Notes: a model not told the origin generated them from the sequence alone. Positions 8,659 through 19,491 are shown, counted from the first letter of the stretch. The stretch is 64,000 nt of DNA from Lobosporangium transversale (GCF_002105155.1 NW_019028992.1:1-64000); one strand, 5' to 3'. Numbers and translations are program-made.

Positions 8659-10252
8659 ATCAAAAGTCATTCAATGATTTTGAATTTTTAACATTCTCAT
8701 TCCTTTTCTTCATTCTCATCTAGCATGTGGCTAGTATATTTGGGGTAGTGCATTTGTTCCCCACACCTCATGATTACTTTCATGTCTCATTCCTAATTAT
8801 GACTTCATTGTGAAATAAAACCAATTTCAATTTGACCTGCCTATTGAATGACTTCTGCTGAATTTCAATGTTGATTGCAAAAAAAACTTTTTCACTTCTC
8901 TTTTTTCTACCAAGATTACCTTCAGCTATATCTTCATACACCTCTACTTACAATTAACATTCCACATCGTTTAGTATTTATTATGAGGACGCTTTCTAGG
9001 GAAAAGGTACAAAATGCTCAGGCCTTACTTCGACAAGGGAAGTCTACAAGCGAAGTGGCAAGGCAACTTGGTATCTCTATTTCATCGGCAATAAGGATCA
9101 GGAGGGACGTCAAGGACAATATTCCTAAACCCAGAATGGGCAGACCCTCATTGGTTTCCCCTGCTACCAAGAGGGTTATTGCACGCGAGTTTGATACGGG
9201 GAAACTTAGATCCATTCTGGCAGTTCAAGAATACATCAGATCGAGCCATGGAGTGCATGTCAGTGTAGAGACTGCCCGACGCTATGTAAAATCAGAGGGT
9301 TTGAAAAACTATGGCCGCCCATTCAAGCCTAGGCTGACAAAAATGCAGATTGCGAAAAGGAAGAATTTTGCCCTCAACCACCTTGACTGGACTGTTGATG
9401 ACTGGAAGCGAGTGATGTTCTCGGACGAAAAGCTTTTTGGAAGGCTAGGGTCCTTAGGAGGAAGAACACAATATAGGCGACCCGGCCACAGGACTTTAGA
9501 AGATCAAGATGTTAGAGAGAGATCAAGGAGAGCACATAACAAACTTATGTGGTGGGGCTGTATCACTTATCATGGTGTAGGCGATGGTTGCAGGATCCCT
9601 GTCACAGTTGATTCCTCTTTATATGTTGATGTTCTACAAGATTATGTCCTCGGCTCATGGAAGTGGTATGGCCAGGACCCTGAAAAGTTAATTTTTCAGC
9701 AGGACAATGCAAGTGTTCATACGAGTAGGATGGTTAAAGAGTTCTTAATTAAGTCACACATTACCACTTTGGAGTGGCCTCCAGATTCTCCTGACCTCAA
9801 CCCTATCGAGAATGTATGGGCCTACATGGATCATCGGCTCAAGGGATATGAGAAGGTACCAAAGGATCTGGATGAACTATGGGAAAGACTACAGGATATC
9901 TGGACATCTATTCCACCTGACTTCCTTGATGAGCTATATGAAAGTATGCCACGAAGGGTAGAGGAGCTACATCGCAAGAAAGGAGGTCGTACACATTACT
10001 GAAGAACAGAAAAAAAAAACAAATAAAGCAAAGCTCCCGATTTTCTTCAAATGGCATTCAATGAGATGCCAATAATTGGCATTCATCTAAATTTTCAATT
10101 AGCAACAGGAGCTCATTGACATTGTAGTAGGAGAGACGTTGTCGATGGCCAAACTCGCTACGTAAGTTTCATTAGCGACAAGCAAGATCAAATTGGAGAA
10201 AGGAATGAGAATGTCGAAATTCCTAATTCAGAATGACTTTTGATGACCACTG
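8657..10252 (+). mobile_element. Tc1-like transposon (family B), left end cut by Gypsy LTR
   Basis: The right end reads ATGACTTTTGATGACCACTG followed by TA (10253-10254). Its reverse complement, CAGTGGTCATCAAAAGTCATTC..., matches the left side from about 8657 (CATCAAAAGTCATTC...ACATTCTCATTCCTTT). The left terminal bases CAGTGG are missing and replaced by the Gypsy LTR. The transposase inside is intact. Another end of the same family lies at 15144-15172. Confidence 0.88.
8983..10002 (+). CDS. Tc1/mariner-family transposase, intact
   Basis: The frame gives 339 residues from ATG 8983, the usual Tc1 transposase size; the frame is open upstream to 8875, but that ATG lies in terminal sequence. The N-terminus is a helix-turn-helix (SREKVQNAQALLRQGKST, VARQLGISISSAIRIRR) with a GRPS hook. 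The catalytic domain shows VMFSDEK (first D), FQQDNASVHTS (second D) and SPDLNPIENVWAYM (third, E). No stops or frameshifts. Because the left TIR is damaged, the copy may supply transposase without being able to move itself. Confidence 0.93.
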   Translation: MRTLSREKVQNAQALLRQGKSTSEVARQLGISISSAIRIRRDVKDNIPKPRMGRPSLVSPATKRVIAREFDTGKLRSILAVQEYIRSSHGVHVSVETARRYVKSEGLKNYGRPFKPRLTKMQIAKRKNFALNHLDWTVDDWKRVMFSDEKLFGRLGSLGGRTQYRRPGHRTLEDQDVRERSRRAHNKLMWWGCITYHGVGDGCRIPVTVDSSLYVDVLQDYVLGSWKWYGQDPEKLIFQQDNASVHTSRMVKEFLIKSHITTLEWPPDSPDLNPIENVWAYMDHRLKGYEKVPKDLDELWERLQDIWTSIPPDFLDELYESMPRRVEELHRKKGGRTHY

Positions 10253-10309
10253 TAGTAATGAGTTATCTCTAACGCTTCTCTTAAAAAAAATAAAAATAAA
10301 TAAAAATAA

Positions 10310-10540
10310 AAAACATTAGGCCGCTCAAGGATGGCTTATACCATGTGCCATGCCTTGGACACATCATTAATCTGGCAGTTCAGGCGATTTTGGGCCCAAG
10401 TGGTTTGAATGACTTGGCTCCTGAAAATGACAGTCTCTACGTGAACAACAATGAGTGTGAGGATGCGGTTGGGTTAACACTTGTAACGCTGAGTACATTA
10501 CAGAAACTCAGAAAAGGCATTGTTAAGATCAGGTCAGTAT
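10310..10540 (+). pseudogene. hAT-type transposase fragment
   Basis: Translation of this stretch gives VPCLGHIINLAVQAIL, the conserved block of hAT-family transposases (usually CxAHxLNLxVxxxL). It is followed by an acidic linker and LQKLRKGIVKIR, which also sits after this block in hAT proteins. A GT donor may follow near 10531. No other hAT domains (BED finger, DDE core, C-terminal dimer region) are present nearby, so this is a remnant. Confidence 0.6.
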
Positions 10541-10715
10541 TACTCTATAATCTTTGCACCATATAGACCCATATAGCGTATACGATGATTTAATTTACCA
10601 CTCACGTGGGGCAGACGATATCTTATAGTATATAAGATGTCGTCTGTCCAGAAATAAAGACCCCTCTCTTTGTCCTATTGAACTTTGGTTCCATATACAT
10701 AGTAAGCTATATCAA

Positions 10716-11076
10716 TTAGGCTAAAACATTGCATTCTTGTAGCTGCGCAGACACATTTGTAGAAGCCAGACTGATTGCACGAGCCTCCTTATCTTGACTC
10801 AATCTCGATATATCCTCTACTTCTTCTACGTTATTTTCAGATGGCGCGAGAGCATTCCCATAGGTGCTGTCTTCACCGGATGGTTCAACTGGCCCCCACA
10901 CTATTTCTGGCTCGGAATCTGACACATCCGAAGAATAGTCTCCACCATCATCACAGTCGTGCTCTTCAGGATCCGTATCAACGTCGCTAGCTTCATCATG
11001 ATTGTAGAATTCGGAGCCTAGCTCAAGGTCTTCAGCTGCATCCTCACCGTTACTCGAAATTAAGGTATCAGTGGTG
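10716..11076 (-). pseudogene. Acidic gene fragment, paralogue of the 18726-19490 fragment
   Basis: On the minus strand an exon-like open stretch begins after an AG near 11077 and runs to a stop near 10716. It is rich in Asp, Glu and Ser. The segment DYSSDVSDSEPEI lines up with DYSSGASDSDPEI at 18726-19490, and the following spacing is similar, so the two are copies of one family. No domain is visible in this copy. It sits beside hAT and Tc1 remnants, so a transposon-borne protein is likely but unproven. Confidence 0.45.
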
Positions 11077-11812
11077 AGGACCTATAATTTGCATCAAGAA
11101 AAATAATTAATTATAAGCTAATCGAAATAGCTAGCATGTTCGTGATACTTATAAATACCATTGTGGACGGCTAATATTATCTATCTCAGAGAGGAGGAAG
11201 ACAGAGAGTTAGAAATGAAGTAGGCTAATTTGAATTTACGCGTTTTTTTTTTTTTTTCTTTTTTTTAAAAAAAATAAAAAGGTTACCTGGGACAGGAGAT
11301 GGACTACAGAAACACGAAAAGGGCCTGAATGGAGTCTGCAGGAGAGCGATCCTGACATAAATAAAATAGTAATGAGCGATGGAATAGGATTAGATGGCGA
11401 TTGTGATTCGGAAGAAGCAACTGGCAGAAAAGGGTGGATTTAGCAAATAGCCTACTACGTCACCTCATTATAAATTCTAACAAAAAAATACCACTACGCA
11501 ACTTGAGTATTTAAGGGAATTCGTATGATGGATGAGGAATAAAAACAAACGGAGTGGCTTAAGTTTGCCCCCATACGTGTGTACGTAATTTTATTTTTAG
11601 TGAGCACATCCTATTGCCACTCTTTTTTTTTTTTTCTCACGCATCCATCTTTTTTTTCTTTCATCCCTCTTCCTCTAAGCATTTCTCTTTCAATCTTCAC
11701 ATTAACGCCAACATTCTTGCTCAGTTCACTTTAATCAAACTAGCTCTCTGCTGGTTTACTGCCAATTACTTTTTTTTTTTTTTTTTTTTTTTCAGTGCGC
11801 AATTAAACCAAG
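11077..11812. other. Intergenic region upstream of the CRN gene
   Basis: AT-rich. It holds a T-run followed by A-run palindrome (about 11245-11280), the sequence GTTGAGTATTTAAG-like at about 11498-11512 that could act as a TATA element, and pyrimidine tracts from 11618. A T-run of about 23 bases ending in CAG at 11793-11795, just before the ATG at 11813, looks like a 3' splice site of a 5'-UTR intron. Confidence 0.4.
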
Positions 11813-14404
11813 ATGACTCAAAAAATTATGCTCTTTTGCATTCTCGATGGCGACTCTTCCGCATTTAAAGTCCAATTGGATGCTGATGACTCAATTGCTG
11901 CTCTCAAAAAAGCAATCAAGAAGGAAAAAGAAAACGACTTCCGAGAGATTGTTGCCGACAAATTGAATCTCTGGCATGTCTCCATCGTAATCGGAGACGA
12001 TGAGGACGAAAAAACCATTACACTTTCAGAACACCCAAATGCAAAAAAGCTTTGTGCAACAAGCAAGATCTCTGAGATTTTCGGCACTACACCAGAAAAG
12101 AAAACCATACACGTCGTTGTCCAGAGGCCGTCGGCAGGTAAGAAGCTGTTAAATTCTAATTGTGCCTGTTACTGCGGCATGCCATGTGGTGACGCTTGTT
12201 GTAATCATTGATTATGTCTAATGATCCTTCGCATTATTGCGGTATAGATCCGTCTACTTCCACTTCGAGTAAGACTCATTTGTTTAATTGGCTCTCTCTT
12301 TTTTTCATAAGGTTAATCATCGCACATGTGCTTGACGACTTCCTCTGATGCTTATTTTCTTTTTTTCTTGCAAATTTCTATCATTGCTTCCTTTACCAAC
12401 AGACTCGGAAAAAAAGAGGAGGGCCGAAGACTTATGTAAGCTAATTCTCCCTTAAGGATTGGAACCGATTCCTTATTTTCTCTTCTGACAGGTCTTGCTG
12501 TTTTTTTTTCTAATTTTTTTCAGTACCGCGACTTTTGAAAAAAAAGAGGTGGACCGTCAATGAACCGATCAGATTCGACGAAGTTAATCAGGTCTACTAT
12601 GTGGATCCTGCGGACCATGACAACAATGAGGAAATACTACAGGCGTTTTTGACCGCGAGATAGTGATGCTCATAGGCGCACGTGCCTCTGGAAAAACAAC
12701 ACGGTTGTATCGACTTATCACCCAATTAGCTGACTTTGGATATCGCTGCCTCCCGTAAGCCAACTTCTGTGAAAATGGATAAAGTGGATGCAATGTATGC
12801 GCTAATATACCAGTACTGACCCTCTATTTTTTATTTAGACTATCATTTGAGGGAGTTGCCGTTGGCAATAATGAGCCTGATTTCTGGAAAACTTTTGGAA
12901 ATGCTCTTCGCCGCAACTATAAAGTCGATGATATTACAACCAAACGAGATTTTCTCGATGCTTTCGGTCGAACTAAATTCAAGGACGAGAAGATTGTCAT
13001 CTTGGTTGACGAGTTTGATTTACTGTTTAACGCAAGCGACGAGATCCGCAACCAATGCTTACAGGCGTTTCGAGCAATCCGACAGAACAACCATTTATAC
13101 GCCATTGACAGTATTGTCTTATGTGGAACCTTTAGTCTTCAGCACCTTAGCACAACAGGTCAACACATAGCCCCGTTCAATGTCAACATACTATCAGGAA
13201 CCCGTATTTCACTCTTGATCAAACGCGGCAGCTCTTTAATGACTATGCGAATGATGAGATGATTAAAATAGATGATGAGATTATTCGAGACATACACTGG
13301 AAGTCAAATGGGTATGTTTTTTAAGCTTAGTTAACTCTCCACGAGATGATGTGCCATTCTAATACAATGAATTGTGCTCAATGTCAATAGTCATCCAGGA
13401 ATGATTTGTCTTTGTGGACGTTCCATTCATGAGAATCTTCGCTCCAAAGTCAACGACTCGACGAATTGTCTCGATTACGATACATGGCTGGACTTCTCCA
13501 CAGACAATCAGAGTGAGATGATGCTTTCACATCATACCTTCAGAAGGATGGTCGATTCACTTTTGAGTGAATCAGCTACAGATGCTGTTAATCTTCTCCG
13601 AACAGATTTTATTGGGTATCTCGGCGATATATCTATCACAGACATGGAAAAACAGAGATTGGCAGACTTCCTAACTGCAGAAGGGGTGCTGATAAGACTT
13701 GATGGCAGTAACTACCGTATGGCCTCAGCATTCATTGACTCGTTTGTGAGGAGATATATTATCCATCAAAATATCCCCACGCTCCTTCGGAGTCACCCCC
13801 AAAGGAAAGTCAAGGAGGATTATTGGATATTCTGGAGACTATGAAGATTGCTCTTCGATTTTTCGATAAAAACTTGATTATACAGTCGGAATATCGATCA
13901 TACAAAAGATCGGGGAGAACAGTTAAGGTTATGGGTGGATACAATGCCAAAGTCCTCCGGGAGAGCGTCTATGACACGGAATTGATGAGGATTCTCACCA
14001 ACTGGCTAAACAAAATAGAAGGATATGGGATCATTAGCCAGTGGCACCTCCATGAGCTTGAGGACCACAAATATAGTGATATTGTCATCAAGAAAGCAGG
14101 AGAGCCGACGGTTGTTATCGAGCTTTTGGCTACAGGAAGTCAATCTTCTATTAAGGACTGTATCAGCAAGACGCCAACTTATAAACGCTTACTCTCAGCA
14201 GAAGAAGCTTGGGTTGTTCATTTTACTCGGGAGGACGACTATCTTGAGCACCCATACTGGCAAACCGACGCGGAACTGGACCAAGGGGTGAATTTGGTGC
14301 ATTTCTGGCACGATAGGAGTTTTGATACAGTGAAGATGAGTGCTCACTGGAAGGACAAGAGTGGCAATAGTCAAAGAATTGACAATGAGCTGTTGACTGT
14401 CTAA
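11813..14404 (+). pseudogene. Crinkler (CRN)-family protein gene with three frame breaks
   Basis: Exon 1 (11813-12137) encodes a ubiquitin-like CRN head: start MTQKIMLFCILDGD, an LWHVSIV stretch and the HVVVQRP motif that ends CRN head domains. Small exons follow (about 12248-12269 and 12403-12435), then 12534-12754 with a Walker A loop (GARASGKTT), 12839-13311 with Walker B (VILVDEFD), and 13391-14404 with a restriction-enzyme-like C-terminal region (SDIVIKKAGEPTVVIELLA, VVHFTRED). This NTPase plus nuclease layout is known in CRN/RHS-like proteins. The frame changes near 12640, 13180 and 13795, with good family-like residues on both sides, so the copy is probably broken; assembly errors or small unrecognised introns are alternatives. 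CRN proteins in oomycetes and fungi act in host or rival cells, but function here is unknown. Confidence 0.8.
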
Positions 14405-14631
14405 CAGCAATTCTATTTTTTTTACCAACATTGTACGGGCGTCCCATTTTGTTGACATAGGCTTTATAATTTTGCAGATCTGTTTGAATAGCTGTTACTT
14501 TGTATATTGGGGACTTTGAGCACTTAGTACATTACATTTAAATGTAGCTTGAAATGGTCAGCTTTATTACAGCCTTTTGTGATAAATGTGTAATGAAAAT
14601 AAATGCACTTTCAAAGTTAATTAGATATTTA

Positions 14632-15141
14632 TAGTGCGTGCCAAAACTGATGCAATAAATTGCATTTTTCAACATTCATTCCTCATTCTCCTTCTTCTTC
14701 TTTATGATCCTCCCTGCCACCACCGTTTCTCATTCTCATTTGTCTCACCTCCATGGAGTCTCATCGTCATCGCCATCAGTGGCCTAATTAGCATTTAATT
14801 GCAATTTGCTTTCAGCATCTCATTGCATCTATTATGGCAATTAACAACTTCTTGTTTTTATTTATACCTGTTACTTCTCCTTTCCCCTAACGATGTTCCC
14901 TCCTTTAGCCTTATATAACTCCCTCATCCTCTTCGGCATACCGCAGTATAGTTTGTGTAAGAATTCAGGAGGGATATGTGTCCATACGTCTTGGACTCTC
15001 TCCCAGAGATCCTCCATATTCTTTGCCTTGTCTGGATAATGATCCAACTGCACCTTCATGTATGCCCATATGTTTTCTATTGGGTTGCTATCAGGAGAGT
15101 TTGCTGGCCTGTTCATGAGAGGTATCATAGACTTTTGGATA
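14632..15141 (-). mobile_element. Tc1-like element (family A), truncated 3' half
   Basis: The end TAGTGCGTGCCAAAACTGATGCAA starts at 14632 after a TA and matches, inverted, the right end of the complete copy at 27626-29220. The homology runs to 15141, where a TIR of the family B Tc1 element (TACAGTGGCCATCAAAGG) cuts in at a TA. Confidence 0.85.
14880..15141 (-). pseudogene. Tc1-like transposase C-terminal fragment (family A)
   Basis: The frame encodes the last part of the transposase, with PANSPDSNPIENIWAYMKVQ (catalytic E) through to NIVRGKEK. It keeps eight bases that are missing from the 27626-29220 copy, so this remnant shows the ancestral frame at that site. The N-terminal two thirds are gone. 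Confidence 0.85.
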
Positions 15142-15143
15142 TA

Positions 15144-15172
15144 CAGTGGCCATCAAAGGTCATTCAATGAAT
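15144..15172. repeat. Terminal inverted repeat of a family B Tc1-like element
   Basis: CAGTGGCCATCAAAGGTCATTCAATG preceded by TA. It matches the TIRs at 8657 and 10252. The rest of the element is absent; a different sequence starting CAGTGCTCC follows at once. Confidence 0.8.
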
Positions 15173-15415
15173 CAGTGCTCCTAATCGGTACATTCGATTC
15201 AATACACCTTCGAACCGAAATCGAATTGACCAAGGTAAGGTTCATATCGAATCGAAACCGAATGAATATATATTGTCGAAACCGAATCGAATGTATCGAA
15301 TATCCGATGCATTCGGTAAACCGAAACATTCGGTGCCTCTATTGTACCGATTCAATCCATTTGATATACCGAATCATTCGGTACATTGATAAACCGATTA
15401 AAATCTTTATAAATT
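15173..15415. repeat. CAGTGCTCC repeat rich in TTCGAA/ATTCGG palindromes
   Basis: The stretch begins CAGTGCTCCTAATCGG and is dense in CGAATCGAA, ACCGAATG and CATTCGGT words. The reverse complement of 37000-37112 starts CAGTGCTCCTATTCG and shares ATCGAATTCGA-like and AAGGTAAG(G)TTC blocks. CAGTG at the end resembles hAT termini. The other end was not found. Confidence 0.5.
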
Positions 15416-16300
15416 TTTTCTCACGGCACTCTTAATCAAAATGTGGATTTAAATCGTGGATTAAGAAAAATATTACCATGAAGATAAGGTTAAAACACAT
15501 GTTTATAGAAAATAAAGCCTAACAACGAGTGCGAGATATCTGGTGCGTTATACTTAAATACTCAACTGCGGCATCAGGACAACAAATGTGTTTGCATTCG
15601 CTTCAGTTCGCCTCATTTCCTTTCCTTTTCCTTTTTTTTTTTTTTTTTTTTCTCTCTTTTCCTTTTCATGCATTATCTCAATTAAGCCCAAAACATCTCT
15701 TAAAATGAGTAAACGAAGTCGTCGAATTATCGAGGAGGAAGAAGAAGAAGTATATATTGATTACATTTGCCATATTACTTTGTATTAATGTCAAGGGCTG
15801 ACAGGACGATTGCAAGAGAAGGTAAGTGATTTAGGAACAAGAATGAACTTAGGAGATTCAAGAATAGTTTTATGGCAGACTGAGGTTTACTATGTTACAA
15901 ATCTATCATATTTATACTTGTTTGACTGAAGCGGAGACGCGCTTCAAGAACTCTAAATAAAGCTTACTCAAATATTTCCTAAGGACTTTTACCATATGCG
16001 GAACTCCAAGTGTTGAGTTAACTTAATACACAGGATCCGAGGAAGATATCTGGTGCAATCTTATTTCAAGGTTCCTTGGCACTATAAGCCTTGGTTATTG
16101 GTTTATAGCTCTTCTAGAATCCTTGGAGCTATTCACGGAGCTAGAAAACTAGGAGACGCGACTTGGCTTGACAGGCAAACTATGCATGGAGGAATGAGTG
16201 AAGGAAATGAGCGGAACAAATTAATCAAGCACACGTGATCTTTTTCAGATTCGAATCAGACAAAAGTCATTCATCAATTCATGAGCTAGACATTGCTTGC
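15416..16300. other. Unassigned sequence left of the truncated Gypsy element
   Basis: A pyrimidine tract (15620-15660) precedes a short frame starting at ATG 15704 with SKRSRRIIEEEEEE, which ends at 15788. It could be the first exon of a lost gene. Nothing else was recognised. The junction with the Gypsy element lies near 16305. Confidence 0.35.
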
Positions 16301-17417
16301 TGTTCGTGACACCATCCTTTTTCTTCACAAAGAGGACTGGAGCACCGTATGGTGAGGTGCTCGGTGAGATTAATCCTTTTTGTAAAAGATCAGTTAGCTG
16401 CTTCTTCAGTTCATCAAGCTCAGCGATCGACAATCTGATGACAGGTCGGACAGGTGGGTCAGCATAAGGGTCAGTCTCTATACGCATGCTATCACCTCTG
16501 TCAGGGGGAAGGCCATCGGGAAGTGTTGTAGGAAAGACATCAGGGAATTCGACTTGAACGATTTGCTTGATAGAGTCCGGTAGTTCAGAACTACTGCTAG
16601 AGACAGGTACTGGAACTCGAACTTGGGCGAGGAATACAGAGGCATCAGGTTCCGAGGCAACGGTAAGGAAGTTAAGAGCAGATATGACGGAAGATCGCTG
16701 TCTAGGCTTCCTGTCGATGCCAGTGCCAGCCCACAAGACCGGGGTACCTTGGTATTCAAAATGCAGATCATTTGTTCGCCAATTGATGCGAGGGTTGATA
16801 TCCGTCAGCCATGGTTTACCCAAAATTAGGTCGTATTTGGATAGAGGATAAACAATGGCGTTGATTTTATCCTGATACGCGTTGCGGGCGAGGGTGAACG
16901 TGGCTGTGTGCTGAGCAATTGTCTCGGTACCGTTGGGAAGAATGACAGGAATGGGTCTACCCTCAATTAGCGGAACATGTGTGTTCTCGCAGAAAGAGGA
17001 ACTTATGACATTGCCTTCGGCCCCTCCATCTACAAGAATGCGCGCAGGTCGACCATTCACTGCTCCAATGAAAGTAAGGAGTCGGCGAGAGTTTATATGT
17101 TTGTCATAGGTAAGGCTGAAGGATTGAAGGCGAATTTCGTTACGACAATGGGAGTGGCGATTGGATGAACTAGGGGTAGATGAATGAGTGGAAGTGAGTG
17201 AAGTGGAAACAGTGAAAGGATCAGTGGAGCGGAAAATAGGGTCGGAGAGGGGATTGTTTTTTAGCAATGAGGAATGAGTAGGGGAATGGGGATCAGGATG
17301 AGGTGAATACTTAGAGAGTAGATGTAAGGAAGTAGATGCAGTGGGAGCAATAGAGTGATCAGAAAGGGGCATGGATGTTATATTTGTGCACAAAGGATTT
17401 TTATTTGTAGTCATCAA
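16245..17417 (-). pseudogene. Truncated Gypsy Pol (protease and start of RT)
   Basis: The 390-codon frame starts with MMTTNKN, has a Ser/Thr-rich head, the protease-like ILVDGGAEGNVIS and the RT entry SPYGAPVLFVKKKDG. The last 20-odd residues are unrelated read-through. As in the first element, the protease motif is DGG and not D(T/S)G. Confidence 0.9.
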
Positions 17418-17488
17418 CTGTAACTGACCATGCCCTCTATTATCCAGGGCTTGAAGGCTGGGGCTAGAGGGGGCGAGGCAGGCCTGGT

Positions 17489-18460
17489 TTACTGCTCGCC
17501 CTCCTCTTTTCCCGACTCAGAAAGTGTATGGTCATTGTTTTCTATATTAAAGACAGAGGTGCGTTGGCATTGTTCGGCTCTATGACCTCGGTTCCGGCAT
17601 CTGAAACAACGCCCCTCACGAACGCAACGTTCTCGTTCAGCTGCTGTGAGCTTGGGTAGCGAGCTTGGCTTGGAGTGGTTTCTGTTTGGTCGTTGCTGAT
17701 GGAGAGAGGTGTACAGGTTGGCAACCAACATTCTCATGTTATCGAGATCCATTGGTGTAGGGCCAGAATTATTCTCATGATGGGGTGATAAGGCGTTCGG
17801 GGTAGCGGATACAGGGGTGGCATCGATGGGATGTAGAATACTGTGGACAATGGTCGCCTGCTCAATGGCATCGTCCAACGTCTCTGGCTGTCTAAGTCTT
17901 ACCTGCTTGCTTGTTTCGGGCTCAAGGCCTAGCATGTATTTTTGCAAAGCAGAGTCTTTGTCGAGATTTGTAGCCAGACGTAGGTGGCTTCTAAACTTGC
18001 TCGTATATTCTGCCACACTCATCCTTCCCTGACGAAGTTTATCCAACGCTCGGCGAGCTGCATTCGCAGAATCTGGAGGGGTGAACTGACGGAGGAATGC
18101 TTTACGGAAGTCAGCCCAAGGTGTATCGAGATTCAACCCGGAATCTCTCCACCATGCCTTGGCTTCGCCATTGAGACTGAGGACAGCGTATCGAACCCAT
18201 TTGGATGGCGTGAGTGTGACAATAGTGTAATACTCCTCCAGGCTGTCGACAAAGTTTAAGGCTGCAACAGCGTTAATAGCTCCTTCGTAAGGCGTAGGCT
18301 TCTGTGGCTTTAGGACCGTGGCGAGGGTTCTGGCTAGGTCATTCTCAGCGGCTTCGTTGGCTTTGGCAGTAGAGAGGGCCTGATTAAAAGCAGTAGCTAT
18401 GGCTTCGCGAATGTTCAGAGGAAGATCGATGGACGAAAGGGCGTTATTCAAGTGTTCCAT
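17489..18460 (-). CDS. Gypsy Gag protein of the truncated element
   Basis: An intact 323-residue gag, the same length as that at 7322-8293. Core motifs include AALNFVDSLEEYYTI, AKAWWRDSG, FLRQFTPPDSANAARRAL and VAEYTSKFRSHLRL; the CCHC knuckle reads CFRCRNRGHRAEQC. It could still make Gag, though the element cannot replicate alone. Confidence 0.93.
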   Translation of the reverse strand: MEHLNNALSSIDLPLNIREAIATAFNQALSTAKANEAAENDLARTLATVLKPQKPTPYEGAINAVAALNFVDSLEEYYTIVTLTPSKWVRYAVLSLNGEAKAWWRDSGLNLDTPWADFRKAFLRQFTPPDSANAARRALDKLRQGRMSVAEYTSKFRSHLRLATNLDKDSALQKYMLGLEPETSKQVRLRQPETLDDAIEQATIVHSILHPIDATPVSATPNALSPHHENNSGPTPMDLDNMRMLVANLYTSLHQQRPNRNHSKPSSLPKLTAAERERCVREGRCFRCRNRGHRAEQCQRTSVFNIENNDHTLSESGKEEGEQ

Positions 18461-18537
18461 GGCGAGGGGTGAAATTCAATGGTAATTGTAGTTCTCTGGG
18501 TGTGGTCGTGGTTTCCTTTGCTACCAATGCAAAAGTC

Positions 18538-18718
18538 AAGGTAGTGTTCTAGGGGGATCTAAGGGTGCAATAAAGGTATCTTTATTCAGGGGGAAATATG
18601 CTACAGAACTAGATAGAAAAGTAGACCTATTTATACTAATATCCTGTTGCAAGGAATGCTCTAGAAATATGGGCGAAATACTATGTTGCACAAAATTATT
18701 ATAGTGATTTCGCTTGCA
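18538..18718 (-). repeat. 5' LTR of the truncated Gypsy element
   Basis: The LTR starts TGCAAAAGTC and ends CGCTTGCA on the plus strand. It contains a TTTATACTAAT promoter-like stretch on the minus strand and is related to the decayed LTR at 635-816. Confidence 0.85.
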
Positions 18719-18725
18719 TTGTGGA

Positions 18726-19491
18726 CTAGAAGCTTTGCTCTACATCCAACTTTTTGGCTCTTCTTAAAGACGCGCCTCCTTGTTCCTGCCCAGGGTCTTG
18801 AGGGGAATCTTGAGAGGAGTCTTGAGGGGAGTCTTGTTGAGCGGTTTGAACGCGATTTTGGCCTCGCGAGTCATGGTTACGGTGGCATTCGTGGGTTTGA
18901 AAATAAAAGTATTTGCTTCTGCCATCTGCCTTATTATCTCGATGTACACGGCGCATCCAAACAAAATAATGATCGAGACTATCCTGTTCAAGCCAAGCGC
19001 TGAAGTCCTCCTCGTTCACGTAAAAAATACGGGGCAGGTAGTCATACGGTTCTGTACGGGAGTCGTTTACAATGTCTTTGATCGTTTCATCATCGAGAGT
19101 CGACTTAATCCATTGGTAATCATGCACCTCCGAGCACAAAATCTCAGTTGCTATTTCATTGGCGTTCGCAATGACACTCTCGTCTAGTTCTGGACTCTCT
19201 GAGCCACCCGGCATGAGTGAGCTTTCCCCGGTACCAAAATCCGCAGAAGGATGGATGCTAATGGCTTCAACAGGAGCTGCAGATGATTCAGGCTCTATTT
19301 CTGGGTCGGAATCCGAAGCCCCACTCGAATAGTCATTGTAGTCAACGTTCCACGAGTCCCGGTCAGAGTCTGATTCCTCGCTCCCATGCTCACAGTCAGA
19401 ATCGAATTCTTCTAGATCATCAGCGCGATCTATTTCATCTACATCATCCAACAGACTATCCTCAATAACTTCTGAACTCTACACAGAAAGC
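18726..19491 (-). pseudogene. Acidic N-terminal gene fragment cut by the Gypsy LTR
   Basis: The frame runs from an AG acceptor near 19491 (ATG at 19451) to a stop at 18726, eight bases from the LTR. The first half is rich in Asp, Glu and Ser (EESDSDRDSWNVDYNDYSS). The second half has an ordered-looking region (IFYVNEEDFSAWLEQDS, FVWMRRVHRDNK, YFYFQTHECHRNHDSRGQ) that resembles zinc-binding heads of MULE-type transposases, followed by an SPQD repeat. The family assignment is tentative. A paralogous fragment lies at 10716-11076. Confidence 0.5.

Larger units (their letters stand above)
16305..18718 (-). mobile_element. Second Ty3/Gypsy element, truncated in pol
   Basis: On the minus strand: 5' LTR (18538-18718, TG...CA), a primer-binding site TTGGTAGCAAAGG next to it, gag (18460-17489) and the start of pol (17417 onward). 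Homology to the first element's pol stops just after VLFVKKKDG at about 16305, so most RT, RNase H, integrase and the 3' LTR are missing. It interrupts an acidic gene fragment at 18719. Confidence 0.9.
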
